64,000 nt of DNA, taken from NCBI RefSeq assembly GCF_033118175.1, contig NC_083694.1:41749608-41813607 (forward strand). The letters are read 5' to 3'. This document shows, one piece after another, positions 22,501 to 34,480 of the stretch. A model generated the notes under the pieces. It was given only the letters and a program-made list of their open reading frames with translations, made no database searches and was not told the origin of the DNA. The stretch is from Dama dama. Taxonomy: Eukaryota; Chordata; Mammalia; Artiodactyla; Cervidae. Position numbers and translations under genes: made by a program. Position 1 is the stretch's first letter, and every line of letters starts with the position of its first letter.

Positions 22501-22998
22501 GTGCCAACCATTGCTGTATTATTTGTAGTGAATAGCTCTCATGCTGAACTTGAGGTCCTCTTTTTGTTTCCAAGTTCATCAGCATATTAGGCCCCAAATA
22601 GGAAGTGGGGACTGCAACTTCTCTTGTTATTTTTCCAGTCTGTAGGTCTGTCTCACCTGAGAGTGCAGTCAGGCTGGCTAGATTCTGAGATGGAATTATG
22701 CATGACAACTGCTTTGGAATCTCAGTGCTTTGGTACTGGATGGGGAGCAATTTCTTTCAAATAACTTGTAGTTGAAACTGATCTCCAACTGGTAAAGGCA
22801 ACACAAACTTTTTGACTTATCCTGACATATTAAAAATATGAAATCTGGAGTGAAAAAGCTTCTGAGGTAAAAAGATTTAAAAGATATGGTAAGTGTAAGG
22901 TTAATAAGACAGTTTTTTTCTTTTTTATGGGGTGATTCAACTGCTTTGTAGTTACTATGTTCATTTTTTATTTCAGAGATTTCTTAATGTCTACTGAA

Positions 22999-23030
<32 letters not shown>

Positions 23031-23674
23031 ATTATAAAATGATTACACACTTCACTTGGAGAGTGGTGGTGATCTGACCTGTGTGTGTTTCTGTTATGTT
23101 TCACATAGGTGTTTTCGTGTTGAGAAGAGCATACTGATAAGTAAAAACTGAAGACTAAGTTTTTGAGTGAAATCTTTTCTGTCTTCTATAGCATTGTCTC
23201 CCATCTAGTGGGACCCCAGGCAGCCCCTGTCTGAGGACTGTTAGAGAATAGTAGCTCCTATTCCTGACCAAGTCTGGGACCCTTATCTGTATATGGTTGT
23301 CTACTTGGGGAAAGGTATAGATAGAGGCTCTTAGTAATTTTCTGTTGATTTTGGTAGAAGTAATTCTTTCCTTTTGATTTTTATAAAGTAATACTTTAAG
23401 CATTTAGTTTCTTGTTCTTCCTAGTAAAAGTATCCTTAAAACTGTGATTCTTTTGCATTTTAATCTCATCATCTTCTATTATTTCTCCATATTTTTATTC
23501 TTGTTCTGTTTGGAAGGTTATTCTTGATGTTGGTTCTAGTCCTTTAAAGTGTCTCCTCATTTTCTCCTTTGACATCTCTTTTCATGTTACTGGTTTTTTC
23601 AAGTTTTAGATTTTTTTCCTATCATAAAGTCCCTTGGGCTTTGGCTTGTAGTTTTGATTAAAGTGGATTTTCAT
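22501..23674. other. Unassigned DNA with a TG microsatellite
   Basis: A perfect (TG)n run lies at 23004-23030. No gene or named transposon is seen. Confidence 0.55.
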
Positions 23675-23685
23675 AGGGAGACTGA

Positions 23686-23896
23686 TGGGCTTCCTCGGTG
23701 ACTCAGTGGGTAAATAATCCACTTGCAGGGCAGGAGATGCAGGTTTGATCCCTGGGTTGGGAAGATCCCCTGGAAGAGGGCATGGCAACACTCTCCAGTA
23801 TTCTTGCCTGGAGATTCCCATGGACAGAGGAGCCTGGTGGGCTACAATGTATAGGGTCACAGAGAGTCAGACATGACTGAGCAACTGAGCAACCAC
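23686..23896 (+). mobile_element. Bov-tA SINE
   Basis: Head 'tgggcttcctcggtgactcag', full body to 'gtcagacatgactgagcaactgag'. The target duplication is agggagactga at 23675-23685 and agggagattga at 23897-23907 (one mismatch). Confidence 0.9.
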
Positions 23897-23907
23897 AGGG
23901 AGATTGA

Positions 23908-24821
23908 AGATGGTGCTGACTGACACTTGGGTCAGTGGTATGATTACTTAGGATGAAACTAATGTGAGCACCGAATGGCTTGAATATAGCATTTAGCTTA
24001 GTTAGTGGATCTTTCCATTTCCACTTGAGGACAATATTCTGGCTTAGAAGCACCGTCCTGAAAAAATACAAAAATAAAATTCTTTTGTGCTGTGTGCATT
24101 TGGGTCCAGATGAGACATGAGAACTGGGTGACCTATGAGGGAAACAGTGTTTATAACTCTAGAAACAATGTTTTGCTGAGATGCTATGTTGATTTGATTT
24201 GAGAGAATAATTGGGTCTTTTAAATACACTATGTGCTTCTTGCTTCACCACACTGTCCTGAACCATGACAACCAATGAGCATTATATTAATAAGTAAGCT
24301 TGACTAGTTAGCATGAGAGGACCTGTCTTGTGGCTTTGAAGTGTGATGAGGTGACCTGCTTCCTTAGCTGTCAAATGGGGATTATAGTACATCAACTGAA
24401 ATGAAAACGTGGATATGGAAATAAGTTGAAAATACAAACCCTATAAATCTGAAGTGCTTCAGTTATCTTTTTCTTTCTCAGGAAACTCAGCAATTGCAGC
24501 CCACAACCCTTACTTAATCCAGAAATATTTATCCTCTGTAATGTTACCTCTAGAGAAATCCACTATTTTCTTGGTGTGTTTTTCATACAAACACTACAGG
24601 CAGTTGTATTTGTTTCAAACATCTTTAAGCAGGTACTACTGAGTGCTCGGTTAGCACTCAGCCGTACTAGAGAACTTAGGTGTTTTGTCCTAAAATAAAA
24701 TTTTTCTTTTCATTTTATGACAAGAGACATCAAAAAGGCATTTTTTTTTTTTTTTAGAATGATAGCGCATTGTCTTTTTCTTCTTTTTTAACAAACGGAG
24801 CAGTCTTAAAATCCCAGAAAT
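23908..24821. other. Unassigned non-coding DNA
   Basis: A long T run lies at 24741-24756. No gene or named repeat is seen. Confidence 0.5.
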
Positions 24822-24833
24822 CTGTAAATATAT

Positions 24834-26663
24834 CAGTTCAGGTCAGTTGCTCAGTCAGTCTTTCCCAGCATCAAGGTATTTTCCAGTGAGTCAGTTCTTC
24901 ACACCAGGTGGCCAAAGTGTTGGAGCTTCAGCATCAGTCCTTTCAATGAATGTTCAGGACTGATTTCCTTTAGGATTGATTGGTTGGATCTCCTTGCAGG
25001 CCAAGGGACTCTCAAGAGTCTTCTCCAAAACCACAGTTCAAAAGCATCAATTCTTCAGCACGCAGTGTTCTTTATGGTCCAGCTTTCATATCTGTACATG
25101 ACCACTGGAAAAACCATAGTCTTGAGTAGGTGGACCTTTGTTGGCAAAGTAATGTCTCTGCTTTTTAATATGCTGTCTAGGTTTATCATAGCTTTTCTTC
25201 CAAGGAGCAAGTGTCTTTTAATTTCATGGCTGCAGTCACCATCTGCAGTGATTTTGGAGCCCAAGAAAATAAAGTCTGTCATTTTGATGGGACCGGATGC
25301 CATGATCTTCATTTTTTGAATATTGAGTTTTAAGCCAACTTTTTCACTCTCCTCTTTCACTTTCATCAAGAGGCTCTTTAGTTCCTCTTTGCTTTCTTCC
25401 ATAAGGGTGGTTTCATCTGCATATCTGAGGTTCTTGATATTTCTCCTGGCAATCTTGATTCCAGCTTGTGCTTCATCCAGCGTGGCATTTTGCATGATGT
25501 ACTCTACATAAGTTAAATAAGGTGACAATATACAGCCTTGACATACTCCTTTCTCAATTTGGAACCAGTCCGTTTTTCCATGTCCAGTTCTAACTGTTGC
25601 TTCTTGACCTGCATACAGATTTCTCAGGAGGCAGTTAAGGTGGTCTGGTATTCCCACCTCTTGAAGAATTTTCCACATTTTATTGTGATCCACACAGTCA
25701 AAGACTTTGGTGTACTCAATAAAGCAGAAGTAGATGTTTTTCTTGAACCCTCTTGCTTTTACTATGATCCAGCGGATGCTGGCAATTTGATCTCTGGTTC
25801 CTCTGCCTTTTCTAAATCCAGCTTGAACATCTGGAAGTTCTCAGTTCACGTACTGTTGAAGCCTGGCTTGGAGAATTTTGAGCATTATTTGCTAGCATGT
25901 GAGATGAGTGCAATTGTGTGGTAGTTTGAACATTCTTTGGCATTGCCTTTCTTTGCAATTGGAATGAAAAGCTGACCTTTTCCAGTCCTGTGGCCACTGC
26001 TGAGCTTTCCAAATTTGCTGGCATATTGAGTGCAGCACTTTCACAGTATCATCTTTCAGGATTTGAACTAGCTCAACTGGAATTCCATCACCTCCACTAG
26101 CTTTGTTCGTAGTGCTGCTTCCTAAGGCCCACTTGACTTCGCATTCCAGGATGTCTGGCTGTAGGTGAGTGATCACACTATCATGGTTGTCTGGGTCATG
26201 AAGATCTTTTTTGTATAGTTCTCCTGTGTATTCTTGCCACCTCTTAATATCTTCTGCTTCTGTTAGGTCCATATCATTTCTGTCCTTTATTGTGCCCATT
26301 GTTGCATGAAATGTTCCCTTGATATCTCTAATTTTCTTGAAGAGCTCTCTAGTCTTTCCTATTCTATTGTTTTCCTCTGTTTCTTTGCATTGATCACTGA
26401 GGAAGGCTTTCTTATCTCTCCTTGCTATTCTTTGGAACTCTCCATTCAGATGGGTGTATCTTTCCTTTACTCCTTTGCCTTTAGCTTGTCTTCTTTTCTC
26501 AGCTATTCATAAGTCTTCCTCTGACAACCATGTTGCCTCTTTGCATTTGTTTTTCTTGGTGATAGTCTTGATCCCTGTCTCCTGTACAATGTCATGAACC
26601 TCCATCCATAGTTCTTCAGACACTCTATCATATCTAATCCCTTGAATCTATTTGCCACTTCCA
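24834..26663 (-). mobile_element. BovB LINE, 5'-truncated, 1.83 kb
   Basis: It lies between perfect 12-bp duplications, ctgtaaatatat, at 24822-24833 and 26664-26675. The 3' tail is at the left, with a short internal deletion near 24860. The minus strand encodes the reverse transcriptase and its downstream region in broken frames. BovB is a non-LTR family known to have entered ruminant ancestors horizontally from reptiles. Confidence 0.95.
25055..26299 (-). pseudogene. BovB reverse-transcriptase remnant
   Basis: Two frames on the minus strand carry the protein. The upstream one (26299-25892) has 'GGDGIPVELVQILKDD' and 'WPQDWKRS', which fit the N-terminal part of the RT domain. The downstream one (25693-25055, 212 residues) has 'KGVCQGCILSPYL', 'AGIKIARRNIKNLRYADE', and 'LGSKITADGDCSHEIKRHLL'. 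The catalytic box normally reads YADD; here it reads YADE, so the second aspartate is lost. Frames are disrupted between 25700 and 25890. The endonuclease part is missing because of 5' truncation. It is a dead copy. Confidence 0.9.
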
Positions 26664-26675
26664 CTGTAAATATAT

Positions 26676-27931
26676 GTTTTAGTGGAAAAAATATAATGAG
26701 GATGGCATCAGTAGGTTATTGTTTAGGTTAGGGATAGAATTGCCACCTCAGTTGCAGCCCCTTGAACTTCTCATATTAAGGCCTAGAGTGATCTGGTGTT
26801 GGCATGTATCCCCTGAAGTGATTTAAGAGGCTGTTTTTTTTCCCTTAGGTTGCTTATTCCAGTCTAATTGCTCAGGAAGGAAGCTTTGAAGCTTTTTTAC
26901 TTTCTGGGAGTCAAAGATTAATTTGTAATTAAAAAGGTTAATAGGGTCTTTTTTCCCTCCTTCTAAAAAAAAAAAAGAAAGGCCCTGAGTCAGGGGAGAG
27001 TTGGTTGTCTGGTTAAGTGCTTACTTTTCCCATGAGGTGATCAGATAGTTTGTTTTCTCCTTTGGTTTGGATATATGAGATAATTTCTCTGCTTAAAAAT
27101 AAAATTCTGTAGGAAGGAGTCATGTTTTTATCACTCCTTGAGAAGAAGAATTCAATTGTAAGACACTGCTAAAAAGAATCCAGCCTCTGGGAGAAGTGTT
27201 AGAGAATTGAATGTTGCTAAAGCATCAAGAATGGAGGAGGTGGACCTATTTTGAGTTTAATCTGTGACACCTGTTTAGTTTAGAAAGCTCCAGTGACACC
27301 AACTAGGCATGGCTGCATTGTTGAGGTTTGGTTTTACTTTAGATGAAGTGACAGTCATGTCCTGTAGGACATGTCCTCCTTCCTTTAGGAGGTGATTGTC
27401 TAGCAGTAACTGAGTGTGCACTGTGGCCCAGTCACCACAGGACCACTTACAGAGACGCTTTGTGAGGACTTTAGCCTCTGGTTCATGGTGTTACTGACAG
27501 AAGAACTGTGGCCATTTGATGCAATCTGGACAGGAGACTTGTTGTTTTTATTACATTGAATTAGCAGTCAGTCTTTGAATTTCTTTGTTTTAGTGGAGGC
27601 TATAAGAGAAAGGATAACAGATGGCTATGAAACTTGTCAAAAGCATAAGTAAGTAAGAGTATATTTCAGAGATGAGGTAAACCTATTGTGATTACCTGCT
27701 TTATACTGATTTCTATGAATTACTGACCTGATGTTTGTTTTTAGATGTGCAGAAAAAGTTCTACAGTTTGGTACTTTTTCTATTATAAACTTAATGCATT
27801 ACAAAAAGATATAACTTAGACTTCATTAAGTGAAGAAGGCACCTCTCTGGTATATCTTTTTCTGTGAAGCTTCACCTTTTCTGTAGATGATAAATTCAGG
27901 GAGAGAATTGTTCGAAGTTTATATCATAGTG
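26676..27931. other. Unassigned non-coding DNA
   Basis: No coding exon or named transposon. A short A run occurs near 26967. Confidence 0.5.
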
Positions 27932-28032
27932 ATGATGTACTCAGTTGTATCCGACTCTTTGCGACCCCATGGACTGTAGCCCACCAGGCTCCTCTGTCCA
28001 TGGGATTCTCCAGGTAAGAATACTGGCATGGA

Positions 28033-30292
28033 AACATTATCCTCAATGGTTAAAAATTGAAAGCATTTCCCCTAAAGTCAGGAACAAGACAAGGGTGCCC
28101 ACTCTCACCACTACTATTCAACATAGTTTTGGAAGTTTTGGCCACAGCAATCAGAAAAGAAAAAGAAATAAAAGGAATCCAGATAGGAAAGGAAGAAGTG
28201 AAACTCTCACTGTTTGCAGATGACATGATCCTCTACATAGAAAACCCTAAAGACTCTACCGGAAAATTACTAGAGCTAATCAATGAATATAGTAAAGTTG
28301 CAGGATATAAAATTAACACACAGAAATCCCTTGCATTCCTATACACTAACAATGAGAAAACAGAAAGAGAAATTAAGGAAACAATACCATTCACCATCGC
28401 AACAAAAAGAATGAAATACTTAGGAGTATATTTACCTAAGGAAACTAAAGACCTATACATAGAAAACTATAAAACCCTGATGAAAGAAATCAAAGAGGAC
28501 ACAAACAGATGGAGAAATATACCATGTTCATGGATTGGAAGAATCAATATTGTGAAAATGAGTATACTACCCAAAGCAATCTATAGATTCAATGCAATCC
28601 CTATCAAGCTACCAACGGTATTCTTCACAGAACTAGAACAAATAATTTCACAATTTGTATGGAAATACAAAAAACCTTGAATAGCCAAAGCAATCTTGAG
28701 AAAGAAGAATGGAACTGGAGGAATCAGCCTGCCTGACTTCAGGCTCTACTACAAAGCCGCAGTCACCAAGACAGTATGGTACTGGCACAAAGACAGAAAT
28801 ATAGATCAATGGAACAAAATAGAAAGCCCAACGATAAATCCACGTACCTACAGACACCTTATCTTCGACAAAGGAGGCAAGAATATACAATAGAAAAAAG
28901 ACAACCTCTTTAACAGGTGGTGCTGGGAAAACTGGTCAACCACTTGTAAAAGAATGAAACTAGAACACTTTCTAACATCATACATAGAAATAGGCTCAAA
29001 ATGGATTAAAGATCTAAATGTAAGACCAGAAACTATAAAACTCCTAGAGGAGAACATAGGCAAAACACTCTCCAACATAAATCACAGCAAGATCCTCTAT
29101 GACCCACCTCCCAGAATATTGGAAATAAAAGCAAAAATAAACAAATGGGACCTAATTAAACTTAAAAGCTTTTGCACAACAAAGGACACTATAAGCAAGG
29201 TGAAAAGACAGCCCTCAGAATGGGAGAAAATAATACCAAATGAAGAAACAGACAAAGGGTTAATCTCAAAAATATACAAGCAACTCCTGCAGCTCAGTTC
29301 CAGAAGAATAAATGACCCAATCAAAAAATGGGCCAAAGATCTAAACAGACATTTCTCCAAAGAAGACATGCAGATGGCTAACAAACACATGAAAAGATGC
29401 TCAACATCACTCATTATCAGAGAAATGCAAATCAAAACCACAATGAGGTACCATTACACGCCAGTCAGGATGGCTGCTATCCAAAAGTCTACAAGCAATA
29501 AATGCTGGAGAGGGTGTGGAGAAAAGGGAACCCTCTTACACTGTTTGTGGGAATGCAAACTAGTGCAGTCACTCTGGAGAACAGTGTGGAGATTCCTTAA
29601 AAAACTGGAAATAGAACTGCCACATGACCCAGCAGTCCCACTCCTGGGCATACACACTGAGAAAACCAGATCTGAAAGAGACACGTGTACCCCAGTGTTC
29701 ATCACAGCACTGTTTATAATAGCCAGTACATGGAAGCAACCTAGATGCCCATCAGCAGATGCATGGATAAGAAAGCTGTGGTACATATAGACTATGGAAT
29801 ATTACTCAGCCATTAAAAAGAATTCATTTGAATCAGTTCTAATGAGATGGATGAAACTGGAGCCCATTGTACAGAGTGAAGTAAGCCAGAAAGATAAAGA
29901 CCAATACAGTATACTAACACATATATATGAAATTTAAAAAGACGGTAACGATAACCCTATATGCAAAACAGAAAAACAGACACAGATGTACAGAACGGAC
30001 TTTTAGACTCTGTGGGACAAGGTGAGGGTGGGATGTTCTGAGAGAATAACATTGAAACAAGTATACTATCAAGGGTGAAACATTACCAGCCTAGGTTGGA
30101 TGCATGAGACAAGTGCTCAGGACTGGTGCCCTGGGAAGACCCAGAGGGATGGGATGGAGAGGGAGGCAGCAGGGGGGATCGGGAAGGGGACACATGTAAA
30201 TCCATGGCTGATTCATGTCAATGTATGGCAAAAACCACTACAATATATATATATAAAAAAAATGGGTGAATGGATAAAGAAAAAAAAAAAAA
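28033..30292 (+). mobile_element. 5'-truncated ruminant L1, 2.26 kb
   Basis: A perfect 17-bp duplication (aagaatactggcatgga) at 28016-28032 and 30293-30309 brackets the element. It starts within the reverse-transcriptase part of ORF2, continues through the ORF2 C-terminus, and has a 3' UTR with 'caaggtgagggtgggatg' near 30018 and 'tggctgattcatgtcaatgtatggcaaaa' near 30204, ending in an A run at 30279-30294. Confidence 0.95.
28057..29937 (+). pseudogene. L1 ORF2 C-terminal half, three in-frame stops
   Basis: One reading frame carries the protein from the RT core onward: 'SGTRQGCPLSPLLFNIVLEV' and the catalytic 'FADDMILYI' near the start, the thumb region, then 'MKRCSTSLIIREMQIKTTMR' and a C-terminal cysteine cluster ('CWRGCGEKGTLLHCLWECKL'). 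Three nonsense codons interrupt it: TGA at 28678-28680, TAG at 28891-28893 and TAG at 29788-29790. I see no frameshift. The endonuclease and N-terminal RT are absent. It is a coding-dead fragment, but the lack of indels suggests moderate age. Confidence 0.9.
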
Positions 30293-30426
30293 AAGAATAC
30301 TGGCATGGATTGCCATGCTCTCCTCCAGGGGATCTTCCTGACCTAGGGATTAAACCTAGGTCTCCTGCATTTCAGGCAGGTTCTTTACTGTCTGAGCCAG
30401 GAGTGAAGCCCAAGGAATGATGTACT

Positions 30427-31029
30427 TTACTTGTGTAGATGGTTTCAGACAAAGTTTTTTTCCCTTTATACTTTCTGTTTTACTTGATTATTAGAAAATG
30501 TTTTTTCTTAAATAACGGTATGTTCCCTTATCTTCTCCTATGATTCCTATGGATGTGTTTAATTTGAAAACAAAAGATTTCAGGAGAATCATACTCTCCA
30601 AGTACCTATAGCAATGATAAAAAGGAAAGGACAGTCTTGTTTTTCTGAAATGATAGATAAGGTGATTAAATAAGTGAAGCAATGATTATCATGGAAAGTA
30701 TCTGTAACTTAAGGCCATAGCTTTTAGGAGGTTGCTCTCAGCTAAGCTCCTTTTCTCTGGGCGGTTGACTTTTGTTAGGGGAGCATCTGAGTGGTACATT
30801 GGGCTTGTCGACAGTAAGTTATCCTAGTATCTCTTGCCATACTAGGCCCTGGGAGCTCAAAGATGAATAAGATGTGTCCCTCCTCTCAACAGAGTTCATG
30901 ACCAAAAGGAAGAAACAGATATGGAGAAAAATCAGTACAATACAGTCTGAAAAGAACTGTAGAAGAAGTAGAAACATCAGGTTCTGACAGCCCAGAGTGA
31001 GAAGTGTACACACACCCAGGACATTTATG
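30427..31029. other. Non-coding DNA with part of an old repeat
   Basis: 30830-31015 ('ctgggagctcaaagatgaataagatg', 'ctctcaacagagttcatg') resembles the same class of old mammalian repeat as at 35.6 kb. No gene is seen. Confidence 0.4.
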
Positions 31030-31086
31030 TAGCACTTAGTTTTTATTTTATTTTATTTTATTTATTTATTTAGCACTTAGTTTTTA
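31030..31086 (-). mobile_element. Tail-only retroposon scar, (TTTTA)n flanked by 16-bp TSD
   Basis: Tagcacttagttttta occurs at 31030-31045 and exactly again at 31071-31086. Between them are only 25 bases of TTTTA/TTTA repeats. On the minus strand this reads TSD, A-rich tail, TSD, next to an L1-endonuclease-like TTTT|AAAA site. An insertion of little more than a tail explains it. Confidence 0.75.
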
Positions 31087-33416
31087 AAACACAGGATATC
31101 TTTGCCTGTCTCTTGACAAGTTGGTCCTTCAGCCCCACTTCTGGCAGTTGCATGTTTTGTGGATGTGTGATCTGGTATAAGTGGGTGGGGCTTTCATTGT
31201 CACTGATGGTTTCTGGGGAGCAGAATGTACATCTCTTGGAAGAGGTTGGACATCCTAACGCTGTATTATACTGATTTCCAAATACCTTTCTATGTGTTTT
31301 GTTTACTCAGAGCTGAGATGACAATAATTTTGTTCATTTTTCCTGAGCCTCTTCTTTGGGAGGGGGGAAACTCTTTTCAAATAAAGAAAGAGGAGTCCTG
31401 TAGCAGAAGGACTTAGCATTGCCCTTGGACTTTTCTGCCTTGGGAACTTGCATACTTTTTTACGGTTACATGCTACGAGTAACTTAGGTGCTGTTACTGT
31501 TTTACATGTTTTCCTCTTTTGAGTGGTGGGGGACACAATACTTAGTTTTTCAATTCATTCTCTCCTTCCTCCCTAAATATGGAGTAAATCCTGACCTACC
31601 TTTCTTCCTAGAAAATGACTTACTTAGTTTTTAGAAAAATTACATTATCTCTGTATGGAGGATTTGAAGCACTGTTTAAAAATAAATGTATTAGCGTTAA
31701 AAAGAATGACACAAGGATCACCTTGGGGCTTTATTAATTAAACTCCAAGTGTTAGTCATACCTATGACTTCCATATTTCTCTTATACTGGCATTAAATCC
31801 ATTCATTCACCAAATAGATTTATTATTTATTTGCTAGATAATGTGGAAGATGCTGGGGAGACTTGCACGATGGTGATATTTGCCTGCATTAGAAATGAAT
31901 GAATGAGTGAGTGAATGAGTGAATAAAGAAGTAAATCTGCTTCCTGTGCTAAAAGGGCATGTAAATTCAATCCTAATCGTGGTGCTTAAACCTGAAGTTC
32001 CAGAGAGAAGCAGCTGGCACTGAATTCTGCCTGGCTTAACCTTCCACCCAGGATCTCTCAGCCAGCCAACAGGTATTGGATGTGTGTTTCCAAGATTAAT
32101 ACTGAAGGAAATGGAATATAAACTTTGGTCTCACAGTTTAGAAGGCAAGCCTTGCTAAAATGTAACATTTAGAATTCTCTAGTTCAAAAGTGAAACTGCT
32201 TATTGTATAGCATAACAAATACAGTTCAGATTCAGGCTAACTAGAGATTATTGTGGGTTAAAGAAGTTAACTAAGGATCTGTTGAGAAGCTTAAGAGGGG
32301 ATGCTTGAAGAATGGGTGCTGTTTGCCTAGGAACTGGGAGAGCAGGTTAGGAAAGTCCTAGCAGGTCAGCCTGAGGCAGGAATGAGGATGGTTGTACAGG
32401 TTTAAGTAAAGAGAGCCTAGTCAGAGTAGAGTCTGTGGAGAGATGGAGTGGGTTGATTTGATTTAGGAGGACCAAATGATATATAGGTATAGAATTCCTG
32501 CCGACACCTGACAGGAATGGAGGTGAGGCAATAGAAGTCGCAAGGCCGCCAGAGACTGTGGAGGACTGTCTTAGTGTTTTGGGCCCCAGATTTGTAATGT
32601 GGCCATAGGAGGTGCACTGGGCAGTCCTGGAAAGGACATGTATGTGCTCATGTGCTGTTAAAGCTGCTTCCTGTCCTTGCTTGTAATTTGGTCAGATGGT
32701 GGGATGGACTGGAGGAAAGAGAAATAGCTGCAGGACAAAATAGGCTCTTAGAAGGCCAAATAGTTGGTCAAGAGTCACGGTTGGCTTTTATTTAATATCA
32801 TATCTTATAAAAATTTCTTACCCAAAATCTTGTCACTAAATGCAGAAGTTATTTTAGTTTTCTAAAAAAAAAAAATCAAATCGTATATTATATATGATTC
32901 TGTTTCATCTCTTCTCTTGCCTCTCACACCAGACACCCACTCTGCTTCATCCTCCTCTTTCCTTCACCCCCTCCCCCCTTTTTTCCTGGTTCCCTCTTGT
33001 TTTCTTCTTCAAGTCTCAGTATTTAGGGAACATTTTATCTGACAGCCTTTCCTCAGTCAGGGCTGCCTTCAGCTTCGCTCTCCCTTGTCACCTGTGTTAC
33101 CCGGGACATGTCACCACACTGAAAGTGCCTGCTCAGCCTGCCCCCCAGAGCTCAGAGCTCCCACCCAGTCTTGGTCTGCCCAGTGGGTCAGGCACAGGGC
33201 ACGTGCTTGTTAGTAAATACTTGAGCAGAGTAAAGGTTAGGCTTGCTTGTCGTTGTCATTAAAGAAAAAAAAAACTTTATATCTCCTAAACACTTCTTCA
33301 TTTCTGAATACTCATTATTTATGATCATTGTATTATTTTTTAATGTATTTATTTCTTTATACATATATATATAAAATTTGTTTTTTGCTTTTTTTGGGCC
33401 ATGCTGTGGTATTGAT
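31087..33416. other. Unassigned non-coding DNA
   Basis: It contains a GAAT/GAGT tract at 31894-31926. An A run lies at 32864-32874. 33340-33416 may be a SINE fragment, but I cannot support that. No gene is seen. Confidence 0.5.
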
Positions 33417-33430
33417 ATGTGGTATTGGTG

Positions 33431-33644
33431 GGGCTTCTCAGGTGGCTCAGTGGTAAAGAATTCACTTACCAATGCAGGAAATGGGATTTCAATTCCTGGG
33501 TTGGGTAGATCCCCTGGAGAAGGAAATGGCAACCCACTCCAGTATTCTCACTTGGAAAATTCCATGGACAGAGGAGCCTGGCGGGCTACAGTCCATGGGG
33601 GTTGCAAGAGAGTCGGACACAACTTAGTGACTAAACAGCAGCAA
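33431..33644 (+). mobile_element. Bov-tA SINE
   Basis: Head 'gggcttctcaggtggctcag', body to 'ggacacaacttagtgactaaacagcag'. A perfect 14-bp duplication, atgtggtattggtg, lies at 33417-33430 and 33645-33658. Confidence 0.93.
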
Positions 33645-33658
33645 ATGTGGTATTGGTG

Positions 33659-33989
33659 TGTGGTACTGGGCCTTTAGGTTATTTCCATTATTTTCATTAT
33701 TCCATTATTCTTTTTCCTACTATATCTAGTACTACTACCATAAACTTTCTTGTACATACTGTACTACTTTTCAGTGCTTTTAGATAAAAAATGATAAGGA
33801 AAAACCATACACAAAGCACAGAATTATTTTTAAAAAGATGGGTATTTAAAATATTTATATATTGTGTCCAACTTCTTAGGGAGTGGCATATAAAAAATCA
33901 CATTTTTTGGTCCAGATCTCATTTTGAGTAAGGAAAATATACCTCTGTCATTCAAATTAAACAAATTATAAAGTGAAGAAACTATGTTG
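33659..33989. other. AT-rich non-coding DNA
   Basis: Nothing recognisable. Confidence 0.5.
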
Positions 33990-34480
33990 CTTAGACAGGG
34001 GAGAGACAGTGATGGAATGGATGGCGGATCCTGTGAAGTAGGGTTTTCAGGGACAGCTTCTCTGGGCCTTGAACACGATAAAAACCATGCAGAGATTTGG
34101 GGACAGAGCATTTCAGGCAGAAGGCACGCCAAATGCCCAAGTCCTGAGATGGGAGCATACTGTGTGGTTAAGGATCAGTAGACCAGTCAGGGGCAGGTCA
34201 TACAGGTCACCTTTGACCACGGTGAGACCTCTGGCTTTTGCTCTTAAGTGTAAGGGATGCCAATGAAGGTTTTGGTCAGGGTTGTAGCAGGATCAGATTT
34301 CTCTTTTAAAGAGATCCTGAAAGGCTCTTGCATAGAAGACTGTTGCCATTCAGAGTGGAAGCAGGGAGACTTGGGGAGGAGGCTGTTGCAGGAAACCAGG
34401 AGAGGCAGCACTGGGGCTTGGATAGGGTAGGGGTGGTGTGGATCATGCGAGTGGTCAGGTTTGGACTCAGTGAAGTGCTG
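33990..34480 (+). repeat. Old mammalian repeat, family unresolved
   Basis: 'gaagtagggttttcagggacagcttctctggg', 'catttcaggcagaaggcacgccaaatgcccaag', 'gggcaggtcatacaggtcacctttg' and 'gggatgccaatgaagg' follow the order of a common, old interspersed repeat that is also present at 35.6-37.4 kb. I cannot name the family. Confidence 0.5.

Larger units (their letters stand above)
27942..30416 (-). mobile_element. Bov-tA SINE split by an L1
   Basis: The SINE lies on the minus strand: its tail half is 27942-28032 ('gactctttgcgaccccatgg'), its tRNA-head half is 30293-30416 ('gattaaacctaggtctcctgcatttcaggcagg'). Outer duplications atgatgtact lie at 27932-27941 and 30417-30426. The intervening 28033-30292 is an L1. 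Confidence 0.92.

Noticed and set aside
24639..24661. 9-bp hairpin (ctgagtgct / agcactcag) with a 5-base loop
   Set aside because: No terminator or RNA context in a mammalian genome. Expected by chance at this window size.
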